Below, piece after piece: positions 16,113-24,054 of a stretch of DNA of 64,000 bases (its first letter is position 1; every line of letters starts with the position of its first letter). Made by a program: the position numbers and the translations under genes. Source of the DNA: Phocaeicola vulgatus ATCC 8482 (GTDB taxonomy: Bacteria > Bacteroidota > Bacteroidia > Bacteroidales > Bacteroidaceae); the NCBI RefSeq assembly GCF_000012825.1, contig NC_009614.1, positions 2,046,001 to 2,110,000 on the forward strand. The letters run 5' to 3'. The notes below the pieces were generated by a model, which did no database searches, had not been told where the DNA came from, and saw only the letters and a list, made by a program, of their open reading frames with translations.

Positions 16113-16155
16113 AAAGCCGTGAACGGATGCCGGTCATCACCGTTCACGGCTTTTG
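16113..16155. terminator. Bidirectional terminator between tra operon and accessory block
   Basis: A perfect 14-bp stem (AAAGCCGTGAACGG at 16113-16126, complement at 16140-16153) has a 13-nt loop and T-rich flanks on both strands. It separates the plus-strand tra operon from the convergent minus-strand accessory genes. Confidence 0.9.
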
Positions 16156-16167
16156 TCTTAGCCACTC

Positions 16168-17322
16168 TTAATTTACCTTTACCCGGTTCATCAGCTGCCC
16201 CGATATTTCGTGCAGCTCCCGGCAGCGTTCCGGCTGCTGTTCCCTCGCAAAGGCGGTGATTCCCTGTGTCAGTTTCCAGAGCGTGGCCCCGCCTGTCACT
16301 CCGTCGTCAGGATTGTTGTTCATCAGCAACTTCTCGACCTCGCGTCCTTCGTTTTTCAACAAGGCTCCTTTCTGCACCAGATTCTTCAGTTCCTTGTCGA
16401 AATCCACGTCTATTTCCGATGCTCCTTGAATTTCGATGGCCTTCTGCATGATGGTGTCTTTGCTGTACAGTCCTTTGGTCAGGTCGGAAACAGCCGATAC
16501 GGTGGTCTGCGTGTCCAGTTCGTAGGTCTTTTGGGAGAGGGACAGGGATTCCGGCAGTCGGCCTCCAAGGTGTATCTGCCGCATGACGGACTCCCTGACC
16601 ATCCCGTTCAGGCACGCCCCGTTGAGCAGGAACGACCGCATGTCCACCGAGCCGTTGCCATAGTCGGATGTGGAGAAGCGTGCTCCTGCGAAGATGATGA
16701 CCGTCCCGTTCTTACGGGTGGGTATCTCTATCGGAGTGGGCAGGATCGTTTCGCACCATACTTTCGTGTCGTTCATATAGGCGTCGGACACGACCGCCCC
16801 CTGTCCTCCCGCCTCACGGATGAAAGCGGTCAGGATGTCCACCGAGTTGAGCCGGCGGTAGGAGTCCGACAACACGCCACGGACCTCCATACCTACCGCA
16901 CGTATCAGTACCCGTGTACGCTCGGTCCATCCCGAATGTTCGTTCAGGATGGTGGCACACAACTGTTTCTGCCAGGCATCTCCGGCGGAAAGCTCGCGCA
17001 GGTATTTGGCGGGAATGCCCATCTTCTCCGAAATCTGGCTTATGGCGTTGCCGTGCAGGTTGAAGTTCCCTTCGGGCATTGCCATCTGTACCCTTCCTTC
17101 CGCTTTGAAAGAGATAACGGGGCGTTCCTTGCTACGTTGGCTTACCCCGATGGGAGCGATGAAATCCTGCGCGATCCGCCCCTCACTGAGCAGACGGTTG
17201 ATGGTGTCCATGACACCACCTTGCCTGCCTTCTATCATTCGCCGTACCTTGTTGATGACTACCTGGTTGAGTCCCTGCTGTTTCTGTACCGGTGCAGTGG
17301 CCGGCATGACTGTTGCTTCCAT
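16168..17322 (-). CDS. DUF932 (phage/plasmid-like, TIGR03299-type) protein
   Basis: 384-aa protein starting at 17322 (MEATVMPATAPVQKQQGL); the open frame continues upstream into the preceding gene's end, but this ATG gives the family's usual length. The body (ISFKAEGRVQMAMPEGNFNL, MEVRGVLSDSYRRLNSVDIL) matches DUF932, a family common on plasmids and phages whose function is unknown to me. It is the last gene of the minus-strand unit that starts at 21323, 25 nt after the peptidase gene. Confidence 0.8.
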   Translation of the reverse strand: MEATVMPATAPVQKQQGLNQVVINKVRRMIEGRQGGVMDTINRLLSEGRIAQDFIAPIGVSQRSKERPVISFKAEGRVQMAMPEGNFNLHGNAISQISEKMGIPAKYLRELSAGDAWQKQLCATILNEHSGWTERTRVLIRAVGMEVRGVLSDSYRRLNSVDILTAFIREAGGQGAVVSDAYMNDTKVWCETILPTPIEIPTRKNGTVIIFAGARFSTSDYGNGSVDMRSFLLNGACLNGMVRESVMRQIHLGGRLPESLSLSQKTYELDTQTTVSAVSDLTKGLYSKDTIMQKAIEIQGASEIDVDFDKELKNLVQKGALLKNEGREVEKLLMNNNPDDGVTGGATLWKLTQGITAFAREQQPERCRELHEISGQLMNRVKVN

Positions 17323-17347
17323 ATTTTTTGTTTTTAAAGTTGATAAA

Positions 17348-18229
17348 TTACAATTTGTTCTTATGGCTTGTCTTGCTTGTTTTAGTAAATTCAGATCTGT
17401 ACTCTTTTGACAGACGGATATAATCCTTTTCGCTATATCCGGCCGGTCCGAACAATTCATAATATCCGGGGAAGGGTTTTCTTTCCGTTTCCGGTATATG
17501 CGTGCTGGTTTCCTTATGGCAACAGATGATGTGCCGGACAAACCGGTAGCACTTGCAAAGATCCGCCAGGACGGTGTACTCGTTGTCCGTATGAGGTTCA
17601 TAATATCCACAGGAGAGATTGACGCAGGATACTTCCAGCCCGTTCCTTTTCAATGCCGCCACATCCGTAGCCAGCCCCTGTGCAGGCTTGTAACCGTACT
17701 TCCGGGGATCTACCGCTGAAATGAACTCATTGGAGCATAGCCTCATTCCGTTGATTTGTGTTACCATATCCCCGTTCCCTTTCCGGTCGCACTGGATGAC
17801 GAAACGGCAGTCGGAAAAGAAGGACATGTCGGCATGGCCGCTGCCTATGCATCCTATCTCCTCCTGTACGAAGAAGGCACATTTCACCGCCTTGAAATCC
17901 TCCAGGCATTTCAGGCAGATCCAGATGCCGTTCTTGTCATCCGCGCCGATTCCGGTCATCCGTTTACGCTTGTGATCATAACCGACAATCATCGAGTCCG
18001 CCACAAGATGGGCCGCATAGGAGCCTGTCTTGCGCCGGTGTACCTCGTCCATGTGCGCCACGACACAGGGGTAGCTTTCCCGGTTGCCTTTGACCGCGTA
18101 GATGTTTCCGTACCGGTCTTGCCGGAAAGGAATCCCCATCCGCCTGAGTTCCCCGATGATGAACCCGGCTATCTTCCCCTCCTTACCGGAGGGGGAGGAG
18201 ATGTTGTAAAGAGCCATTAATTTTTCCAT
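17348..18229 (-). CDS. M20/M42-type metallopeptidase
   Basis: 293-aa co-catalytic zinc peptidase of the PepT/M20-M42 kind: VVAHMDEVH (first metal ligands), GIGADDKNG (bridging Asp), FFVQEEIGCIGSGHAD (catalytic and ligand glutamates), and a late histidine in YYEPHTDNEY. The family cleaves small peptides or deacylates. It is shorter than housekeeping PepT (~400 aa), as if the lid domain were reduced. Odd cargo for a conjugative element; substrate unknown. It lies 12 nt downstream of the zinc-ribbon gene on the same strand. Confidence 0.75.
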   Translation of the reverse strand: MEKLMALYNISSPSGKEGKIAGFIIGELRRMGIPFRQDRYGNIYAVKGNRESYPCVVAHMDEVHRRKTGSYAAHLVADSMIVGYDHKRKRMTGIGADDKNGIWICLKCLEDFKAVKCAFFVQEEIGCIGSGHADMSFFSDCRFVIQCDRKGNGDMVTQINGMRLCSNEFISAVDPRKYGYKPAQGLATDVAALKRNGLEVSCVNLSCGYYEPHTDNEYTVLADLCKCYRFVRHIICCHKETSTHIPETERKPFPGYYELFGPAGYSEKDYIRLSKEYRSEFTKTSKTSHKNKL

Positions 18230-18241
18230 GATACTGACTTT

Positions 18242-19477
18242 TTAGGAGATGAACAACTTTTCGATTTGCAGGTACCGTCTGAACTCCGGTACGGGACGTC
18301 CCTTCTTGAAGAGGAAGGACGGATATTTCTTTCCCTTGTATTCCACCGACGTGCCTTTCAATACTTTTCCGAATACGGTGGATATATAGAACATATCTTG
18401 ACAATTCTTGCAGAATGCCATATCCGGAAAGGGATGTATCTTTCCGCATTTGGGACATACATATTTTCTCCTGTTTGCGCACCCTTCCGTGCTCCGGCAG
18501 GAGGCTATGCTTGTGTCGCCCTCCGTATTTCTAAGTTCCAGATTGCCTTCCGTCAGATGAAGACTGTAGAACGTGTCGAGGTAAGGCACCCCTTTCTTGT
18601 GCCACCTACAGGCGGGCACTTTCACCGTCAATGAAACCTGTATATTGTCTCCGACCGCCCATTCCTGCCCCTCAATGGGATTCAGTACGGTGAAATCCGT
18701 TGTATGTGTATAATCGTTGTATCTGCGTCGCAACAGGATGCCCGCCTCCTGCGCCTGCTTGCGGATCAGTTCAGCGACGAATGCGTGTGAGAAATAGATG
18801 CGGTCCAGCAGGGAGGCGGCAATCGGTGTATTTATTGATTTCCACAATGTTACCTCGTTCCATACAACAGCCCGTCCGAGTATGTTGTTGCTCTCGTCCC
18901 TTGCCACAAGGATTTTAGCGCCGGCGAAGTTGGTATAGAAGTCAGCGGCGTTGCGTGCCTTGTCCTCATATCTCATACAGGAACTGTGCAGGCTGGATGT
19001 GTCACTGTCGGCGATGGGGCTGTAGTTGCTTTCCAGATAGGCTTCCATGAAGTCGTTCATGCTTTCATGCAGCCTGACCGTGACTTTGCTGTCCAATGAG
19101 AGGGCGCTACAGAAATAATTGATTTCGTCGGGTGAGTACTTGGGCAGGTTCTTGAACAGTTCAACAAACGTGGAGGGTTCCAGAACTGTACGATTCTCCG
19201 GGAACCAGGGTGCCTGCGGGTTGTTCCGGTCCGGGAAACTGGGATGGGCCAAATCCTTGCTGCAGGCCGTGAACACGATCCGGATTTTCTTGAACGTGCC
19301 CGCTTCCGTCCGCTTGCGCTTGGTGGAGAAGCAGTTATAGGTACCGCGTATGATCTCTTCCACCGGTACGTTCTTTTTTACTTCCAAAAGGATGTCTTTG
19401 GCTATCACACTCCCGTTTTCCGCCGCATGCATCAGGCGGGATTTCAATTCATTGCTAACATTCAGTTTCATAATCAT
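18242..19477 (-). CDS. Unknown protein with C-terminal zinc ribbon
   Basis: 411-aa protein that I do not recognise as a named family. A helical N-terminus is followed by a central part (SSLHSSCMRYEDKARNAADF, AKILVARDESNNILGRAVVW) and a C-terminal zinc-ribbon pair, CPKCGK ... CKNC. The SCMR and RAVVW motifs recur in phage and plasmid proteins I have seen, but no function is attached to them. The start may be 19477 or 19471 (MKLNVSNELK). It lies 5 nt after the methylase-like gene. Confidence 0.7.
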   Translation of the reverse strand: MIMKLNVSNELKSRLMHAAENGSVIAKDILLEVKKNVPVEEIIRGTYNCFSTKRKRTEAGTFKKIRIVFTACSKDLAHPSFPDRNNPQAPWFPENRTVLEPSTFVELFKNLPKYSPDEINYFCSALSLDSKVTVRLHESMNDFMEAYLESNYSPIADSDTSSLHSSCMRYEDKARNAADFYTNFAGAKILVARDESNNILGRAVVWNEVTLWKSINTPIAASLLDRIYFSHAFVAELIRKQAQEAGILLRRRYNDYTHTTDFTVLNPIEGQEWAVGDNIQVSLTVKVPACRWHKKGVPYLDTFYSLHLTEGNLELRNTEGDTSIASCRSTEGCANRRKYVCPKCGKIHPFPDMAFCKNCQDMFYISTVFGKVLKGTSVEYKGKKYPSFLFKKGRPVPEFRRYLQIEKLFIS

Positions 19478-19482
19478 TCGGT

Positions 19483-20250
19483 TTATTGTTTATAAATTCT
19501 GCCATGTTTATATGGCAATTGTTTCTTGTCCGGCTGCATTTGGCGCAATTTCTCTTTCCGCTTTCTGAGCAGGTCAACGGACATGTTCCTGCTTGTCCGA
19601 TATTCCTCCTCGCTCATCCGGCGAATGGAAGGAATGCCCGTCTGAGTCAGTGTATGGTTTACCATCCAGCCGTCCATGAAGTTTTCGGGGAAGAGGCTGT
19701 CATGGTGGATGACCTCACCTATGCAGCCATGTACGAGCATGTTGCAAACGGTCATCAGGCAACAGGTACGGTTGACATCTTCTGCAACCAGATAATTACC
19801 CAGGTGGCGTACATGATATGCCAGCAGCAGCCTTCCGCTTCCGCATGTCGGGTCACAGATACGTTTTCCTGTCGCTGTCTCCCCCGAATCGGTACATAAG
19901 ACCATCAGGTCGCAGATATCCGGCGGAGTGAAGAACTGTCCGTTCACCTGCCGACCGCTTTTGGAGGATATTGCCATGAAGAGGTCACCGAACGCATCAA
20001 ACCATCCGCCGGATTGCAATTCCCGCTGCATGAGCCGTATCCATCCGGTAAGCATTTCCATAAAATGCCTGTTCTGCTGCCGTTTGTATTTCCAGTCCAT
20101 AAGGGGCGGTGCGCCGGGAGAGAACCCGTGAACGATATAGCGCAGGAAATCGTTGAAAACGGATATCGGATCGTAGCCGTTCGAATAGGCGAAATCACAG
20201 ATCGTTTTCTCAAGCGGACGTATCGCCTGCGGTGTGTTGTATGGTGCCAT
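19483..20250 (-). CDS. N-6 adenine methylase-like protein lacking the catalytic NPPY/F motif
   Basis: 255-aa protein with the N-6 DNA methylase fold signals: FTPPDICDLMV (motif X-like) near residue 105 and ICDPTCGSGRLLLA (AdoMet-binding motif I) near residue 130, then EDVNRTCCLMTVCNMLVHG as in HsdM. Where the catalytic NPPF/Y should stand (after HHDSLFPE) it reads GWMVNHTLTQTG. A helical positively charged tail follows. It may bind AdoMet or DNA without methylating, or act as an anti-restriction decoy; both are inference. Its stop is 1 nt from the DUF4121 gene. Confidence 0.75.
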   Translation of the reverse strand: MAPYNTPQAIRPLEKTICDFAYSNGYDPISVFNDFLRYIVHGFSPGAPPLMDWKYKRQQNRHFMEMLTGWIRLMQRELQSGGWFDAFGDLFMAISSKSGRQVNGQFFTPPDICDLMVLCTDSGETATGKRICDPTCGSGRLLLAYHVRHLGNYLVAEDVNRTCCLMTVCNMLVHGCIGEVIHHDSLFPENFMDGWMVNHTLTQTGIPSIRRMSEEEYRTSRNMSVDLLRKRKEKLRQMQPDKKQLPYKHGRIYKQ

Positions 20251-20251
20251 A

Positions 20252-21058
20252 TTACTCTGATTTTTTATAGATTGTTACTATATGTCTTTTATGGTCAGTC
20301 TGTATCCTGACGGGAGAAATGCCAAGGAAAGAGAGATGGGTGTCCGCTTTCAGCATGTTCCATTCCCATGCGGGAAGTTCCTTCCATTCCATACGGTATG
20401 CCCAGAGTATGAACAGACCGGGACGGAATCCGTTGAAAAGCTTTCCGTGCAGAATCCCGACCAGCCGTTCCAGTTCTTCCCGCGAGTAAAGGGTGAATGC
20501 CTCATTCCGATAGACAAAGGCATCAGCCGGTTCAATATCCGGCTGACACTCGATGAGGTATCTCGTCCATTCTTTTGTGGTGTACTTTCCGTACAGAGGA
20601 TCGGGTTCCGTGTATTTCCATGCCCTGACGAATGTGTGGAAGAGGACGGCACCGTTCCTGTGCCTTCCGGTATGCCCCCACATCCGGAACTGTTTGCTGC
20701 GTATGCCATCGGGAATCAGCAATTCCGGACCGGTTGTAACCCAAGGGCCTCCTTCGGTACTGTAACCGGTACACTTTTCATTTTCATGGCAAAAAGGTGT
20801 CTGTGGGAGAAGGCAGATATGAACTTCCCGGTCATCGCCCCTTTCAATGTGTGCCTGCGGATAATAGTCACCGCCACGGGTGATATAAGTGACAACATCT
20901 CCTGCAGTCGGTAAACCGACTCTTTCCCTGTCCTCCCGCATCCTTGAAATCAGCCGGTTCACCTTCTCCACGTCACACGCCTTTATGGAGCAGGCACACC
21001 CTTCATGCCTGTTGAGAAGAGTCAGACTTTCCAGGTCATAAAAATTAGCGTACTTCAT
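20252..21058 (-). CDS. DUF4121-like protein
   Basis: 268-aa protein starting at 21058 (MKYANFYDLESLTLLNRHEG). The conserved-looking core (YITRGGDYYPQAHIERGDDR, then FRMWGHTGRHRNGAVLFHTF) and tryptophan-rich C-terminus resemble DUF4121, found on Bacteroidales conjugative elements. No catalytic motif can be named. It overlaps the 92-aa gene upstream by 14 nt. Confidence 0.65.
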   Translation of the reverse strand: MKYANFYDLESLTLLNRHEGCACSIKACDVEKVNRLISRMREDRERVGLPTAGDVVTYITRGGDYYPQAHIERGDDREVHICLLPQTPFCHENEKCTGYSTEGGPWVTTGPELLIPDGIRSKQFRMWGHTGRHRNGAVLFHTFVRAWKYTEPDPLYGKYTTKEWTRYLIECQPDIEPADAFVYRNEAFTLYSREELERLVGILHGKLFNGFRPGLFILWAYRMEWKELPAWEWNMLKADTHLSFLGISPVRIQTDHKRHIVTIYKKSE

Positions 21059-21323
21059 ATTGAGATCGTTTTTGTTGGTACAATTTGACCTGACGGGCAA
21101 CCATGTCGCAGAACTTCTGTCCGTTCTCCTTCTCACTTCTGAAACAGGCAATCATGTCCCAGAGATTCTGCTTGAAGCAGCCAGTCCATTTTTCGTAACA
21201 GTGACTTCCATAGACCTTTCCGAACGTTTCCTCGAAAAGTGCGGGAGTCGGCCCTTCATCCCCATGGTGGTTGTATTGCCACAGGGAGACAGGCAGTAGC
21301 CGGTTATAATCCAGTGTTTCCAT
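21045..21323 (-). CDS. Small unknown protein, first gene of accessory unit 1
   Basis: 92-aa protein (METLDYNRLLPVSLWQYNHH, GKVYGSHCYEKWTGCFKQNL), tryptophan- and aromatic-rich; not recognised. It is the first gene of the minus-strand unit 21323-16168 and has structured element copy 1 directly upstream. Its 3' end overlaps the DUF4121 gene, supporting a real coding frame. Confidence 0.65.
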   Translation of the reverse strand: METLDYNRLLPVSLWQYNHHGDEGPTPALFEETFGKVYGSHCYEKWTGCFKQNLWDMIACFRSEKENGQKFCDMVARQVKLYQQKRSQYEVR

Positions 21324-21367
21324 ATCTGTTCTTTTTTAAGTAAAACATCGGCCTACATGGGTAGGCA

Positions 21368-21542
21368 TTTTTATTTCTTGATGTCTTTTCAGTCTGTTTT
21401 CCGGGGATTGCGGCAAGGCTTGGCGAAAGAAAATACCGCAGCGAAGCGAGGATGATTTTCTTTCAGCCAACCCAGCCCCTGAAAGGGGCCGCCTTGCACA
21501 ATCAGCCCGGGAAACAGCTATCTTTACAGCAAGAAATGAAAA
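21368..21542 (-). promoter_or_regulatory. Structured element copy 1: folded stem with -7 box in a bubble (putative ssDNA promoter)
   Basis: From outside in: a 13-bp duplex (21368-21380 with 21530-21542); an unpaired loop holding TATCTTTA (21519-21526); a long stem of about 24 bp (21394-21419 with 21491-21517, one T-G pair and a 2-nt bulge); then two inner hairpins, TTGGC..AAAGAAAAT/ATTTTCTTT..GCCAA and GCCCCTGAAAGGGGC. A further small hairpin, 21351-21366, stands just before the gene start at 21323. Read as a single strand, RNA polymerase leaving the stem would transcribe the minus-strand genes. Confidence 0.6.
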
Positions 21543-21604
21543 AGCAGACCTCGGATTCTCTGTTCTGAAGTCTGCTTCTCGGTCATTGTCGGGTCTCATG
21601 TTTT

Positions 21605-21895
21605 TCAGGTATGTATCTGCCATCCGTGGAACGGCTGCAATGTTACGGCAAACGATCTGTCAGGTATTCCATGATAGAGCAGGCCGCCCACGATACCTGT
21701 CCTTCCGTCGGGATAGCGCTGTGTGAAGCCGAACGAGTACGGGGCATGGTCATAGTAGAGTGAGATTTCGCAGGGATAATCAGGGTTTTCTTCCCAGCTT
21801 TTCAACCGTTCCAGACATTTTTGGAGCGAGGTGTCACCGATGGATTCGGCATAACGCCTTACATTCTCGAAATGTTCTTCATTCAGGATTTTCAT
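21605..21895 (-). CDS. DUF4120-like small protein
   Basis: 96-aa protein starting at 21895 (MKILNEEHFENVRRYAESIG). The upstream extension of the frame runs through the structured element and is not coding. The C-terminal half (PCEISLYYDHAPYSFGFTQR, GGLLYHGIPDRSFAVTLQPF) matches what I know as DUF4120 of Bacteroides elements. It stands alone between element copies 2 and 1, so it may be transcribed by itself. Function unknown. Confidence 0.65.
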   Translation of the reverse strand: MKILNEEHFENVRRYAESIGDTSLQKCLERLKSWEENPDYPCEISLYYDHAPYSFGFTQRYPDGRTGIVGGLLYHGIPDRSFAVTLQPFHGWQIHT

Positions 21896-21945
21896 GACTT
21901 TTGTATTTTTATCTGTTAAACACGTCCGGCTCCGGGAGCCGGTAT

Positions 21946-22112
21946 TTTTATTTCTCGCCTGCCTGACAGTCCCGTGGCCGTACCCGCAAGGTTTGGCGAA
22001 AGAAAATACCGCAGCGAAGCGAGGATGATTTTCTTTCAGCCAACCCCGAAGGGGCCTGACCTTATACGGGTACACAGGACACGGGACTACCTTTGCAGGG
22101 TGGGAAATAAAA
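21946..22112 (-). promoter_or_regulatory. Structured element copy 2 (putative ssDNA promoter)
   Basis: Same plan as copy 1 with different outer stems: AGTCCCGTG (21968-21976)/CACGGGACT (22080-22088), GTACCCG (21980-21986)/CGGGTAC (22067-22073), AAGGT (21988-21992)/ACCTT (22059-22063). TACCTTTG at 22088-22095 lies in the bubble. Outside it CCTGC (21958-21962) pairs with GCAGG (22095-22099), followed by about 11 more pairs. A hairpin CCGGCTCC-G-GGAGCCGG (21926-21942) precedes the DUF4120 start at 21895. Confidence 0.6.
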
Positions 22113-22198
22113 TATACGGTTGTTTTTTGTTGTGGGATTTTGTGTGGATTCCTTAGATAATCTTCCTGATTTGTTCGCCATTGCCGGACAAATGCTGT

Positions 22199-22206
22199 AT
22201 TTTTGC
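22199..22206 (+). promoter_or_regulatory. -7 promoter box for the 22226 gene
   Basis: TATTTTTG matches the Bacteroides -7 consensus TAnnTTTG and lies 20 nt before the ATG at 22226. A TTTG at 22171-22174 is slightly too far (24 nt) for an ideal -33 box. Confidence 0.45.
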
Positions 22207-22225
22207 AATTTCTAATTTCAGGATT

Positions 22226-22570
22226 ATGGAAAACTATCTAAAGAAAGCGACGGATGCTTTCCTTGTGGAGCGTCCGTATGGTATGCGTGTGGATTACAGG
22301 AAGAAAGGGTTCGTGCTGTTTAACCGCAACCTGAACGTATTGGGCAATGTGGAGCATGCCCGTCTGGAAGAGCTGCCTCTGGAGCGGTTCAATGTGGAGG
22401 AAATTCCGTTGGAGGGTGAAATAGTGGAAGAACATGCAGGATTTACCGATGTATTCTTCTACACCGATTTGACCAACCCTTATGCCGGATATGTGCTGAA
22501 CCTACAAAAGCTTAAAGCCTATAACCGGTTGATGTTTCCGCTGGCAATGGCGCTGAACCGTGAGTTGTGA
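22226..22570 (+). CDS. Unknown protein, only plus-strand gene in the accessory block
   Basis: 114-aa protein (MENYLKKATDAFLVERPYGM, FVLFNRNLNVLGNVEHARLE), acidic in the middle, no signal peptide or membrane segment; not recognised. The start at 22226 follows a -7 box closely, giving a very short leader. It lies between two minus-strand units and is transcribed against them, so it may be separately controlled. Confidence 0.6.
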   Translation: MENYLKKATDAFLVERPYGMRVDYRKKGFVLFNRNLNVLGNVEHARLEELPLERFNVEEIPLEGEIVEEHAGFTDVFFYTDLTNPYAGYVLNLQKLKAYNRLMFPLAMALNREL

Positions 22571-22627
22571 GGTCGGAAGATGGTAGCGGTAACAGCTGCA
22601 TGGAACAAGCCGTTACCGTCCCGGATT

Positions 22628-23341
22628 TTATTGTTTGCCCTCTTTTTCTGTTATGAACGCAAGATAGGCGGGCACGGCCTTATGGCATCCGGTAAAGTTC
22701 GGTGTCCGGCGGCCCTTGATTTTCCGGAAACTGATGGTTCCGTTCCTGTCAATGCCTCTTACATGCCTGTTGAATGTCCCTTTGGTTCTGATATGGATGT
22801 CAAAACCATCCCTTCCGGTGATTTCAAGGAACATTCCTCCCGTGATCCGTTCCCCGTCCAGGAATTTCTGTTTCTGTTCATCGAGCAGCAGTTGATGTTG
22901 CTCTTCCCGCGCTCTGCGCTCTTCCGCCTCTTTCTCTTCCCGCTCCCTGCGTTTCTGTTCCTGCTTCCTTTTGTATGCCTCACGGGCTTGCAGCAAGGGT
23001 GCGGTGTCGAGTCCGAGGGCATTGAACACACGGATGGAGATCAATCTGACGAAGGCTCCTCTTTCCGCGCCCTGAAGCGTATCCGCGATCCAGTTCCTGC
23101 AATAGGCGGCGGCTTCCTCCCTGCGGCCTTCTCCTTTGAGGAACCGGCGTGAATACTGCCCGCTGGAAAAATAAACGTTTTCAATCCGGCAGACCACATG
23201 GAAACAGTCATCGTCCTCATTCCCATATTCGTTCTTTCTCGACAGGGAGAGATATACATTCTCTGCGTACGGCTCCAGTTCCATATAAGGAGCCACGACG
23301 GTATTCCCGTCAGACTTGTACTTGAATACTTTTGCTTTCAT
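22628..23341 (-). CDS. Unknown protein with central coiled coil
   Basis: 237-aa protein. The N-terminal half is globular (FKYKSDGNTVVAPYMELEPY). Residues ~125-165 form a charged helix (YKRKQEQKRREREEKEAEER) that is almost certainly a coiled coil. The C-terminal end (GRDGFDIHIRTKGTFNRHVR) is basic. Not recognised. It is the last gene of the unit that begins at 29399, immediately after the 233-aa gene. Confidence 0.6.
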   Translation of the reverse strand: MKAKVFKYKSDGNTVVAPYMELEPYAENVYLSLSRKNEYGNEDDDCFHVVCRIENVYFSSGQYSRRFLKGEGRREEAAAYCRNWIADTLQGAERGAFVRLISIRVFNALGLDTAPLLQAREAYKRKQEQKRREREEKEAEERRAREEQHQLLLDEQKQKFLDGERITGGMFLEITGRDGFDIHIRTKGTFNRHVRGIDRNGTISFRKIKGRRTPNFTGCHKAVPAYLAFITEKEGKQ

Positions 23342-23342
23342 A

Positions 23343-24044
23343 CTATCGTTCAGTTTGTTGGTTGTTGCATATTACATCTATAATCTCTTTTCCGCTTCTT
23401 TCACCCTTCAGGAAGGCAAGGAAGCGCCTCAAAAAGAGCCGGGCACAGTCAGTTCCCAGCTGGGAGCTTTCACCCTCTTTGGTAGCGCATACCGCAAAAC
23501 GCCCCAGTCCGAAACTGTCCTGTTGCGGTACGATGTGGTAAGACAAGTCCTCGCTTGCGTTGATGTGCAACCCACGACGGAAAACATAGAAAGTTTTCGG
23601 GATTCTTCTGTCGGTATCGATTTCCATACGCTTGTAACCGTGATGTTCCAATAACCGGACCAGTTCCCTGTTTGTCGGAATTGTATGTCCGATCCAGTCC
23701 GGCCAGCTTATATTTTCTAGTATGTGTCCGTAATTGTCATATAATATATTGAACTGATCCTGGTATTCATCGTAAAATTCCCCGTTCCCGTTGCACATTT
23801 CCTCCAACGCGATGCCGTTTTTACGGACAAGGGCAAGGTCGCCCAGTCCACACGCGATTTCATTGAGCAGCGTGCGTTCCTCGTCCCTGTCTTTTGCCGT
23901 TCCGTAAATTCTAAGCAGGGAATACCGGTGTAGCGCCGAACGGGATGGCATATCCAGTTTTTCCCATATCTCATCGTTTCCTATAGCTTGTTTGGTGTTT
24001 TCCGGAAGTCCGTACCACCACTTGTCCAAATTGTTTGTATCCAT
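23343..24044 (-). CDS. Unknown accessory protein
   Basis: 233-aa soluble protein (MDTNNLDKWWYGLPENTKQA, then SWPDWIGHTIPTNRELVRLL) without signal sequence or recognisable motif; moderately acidic. Its frame is clean and packed between neighbours with gaps of 1 and 10 nt, which supports a real gene in an operon. Confidence 0.6.
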   Translation of the reverse strand: MDTNNLDKWWYGLPENTKQAIGNDEIWEKLDMPSRSALHRYSLLRIYGTAKDRDEERTLLNEIACGLGDLALVRKNGIALEEMCNGNGEFYDEYQDQFNILYDNYGHILENISWPDWIGHTIPTNRELVRLLEHHGYKRMEIDTDRRIPKTFYVFRRGLHINASEDLSYHIVPQQDSFGLGRFAVCATKEGESSQLGTDCARLFLRRFLAFLKGERSGKEIIDVICNNQQTER

Positions 24045-24054
24045 AATTTCTGAA

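Noticed and set aside
21336-22075. Peptides with RPLSGAG or KSSSLRCGIFF-like text
   Set aside because: They are translations of the structured elements; the same nonsense peptide appears at each copy.
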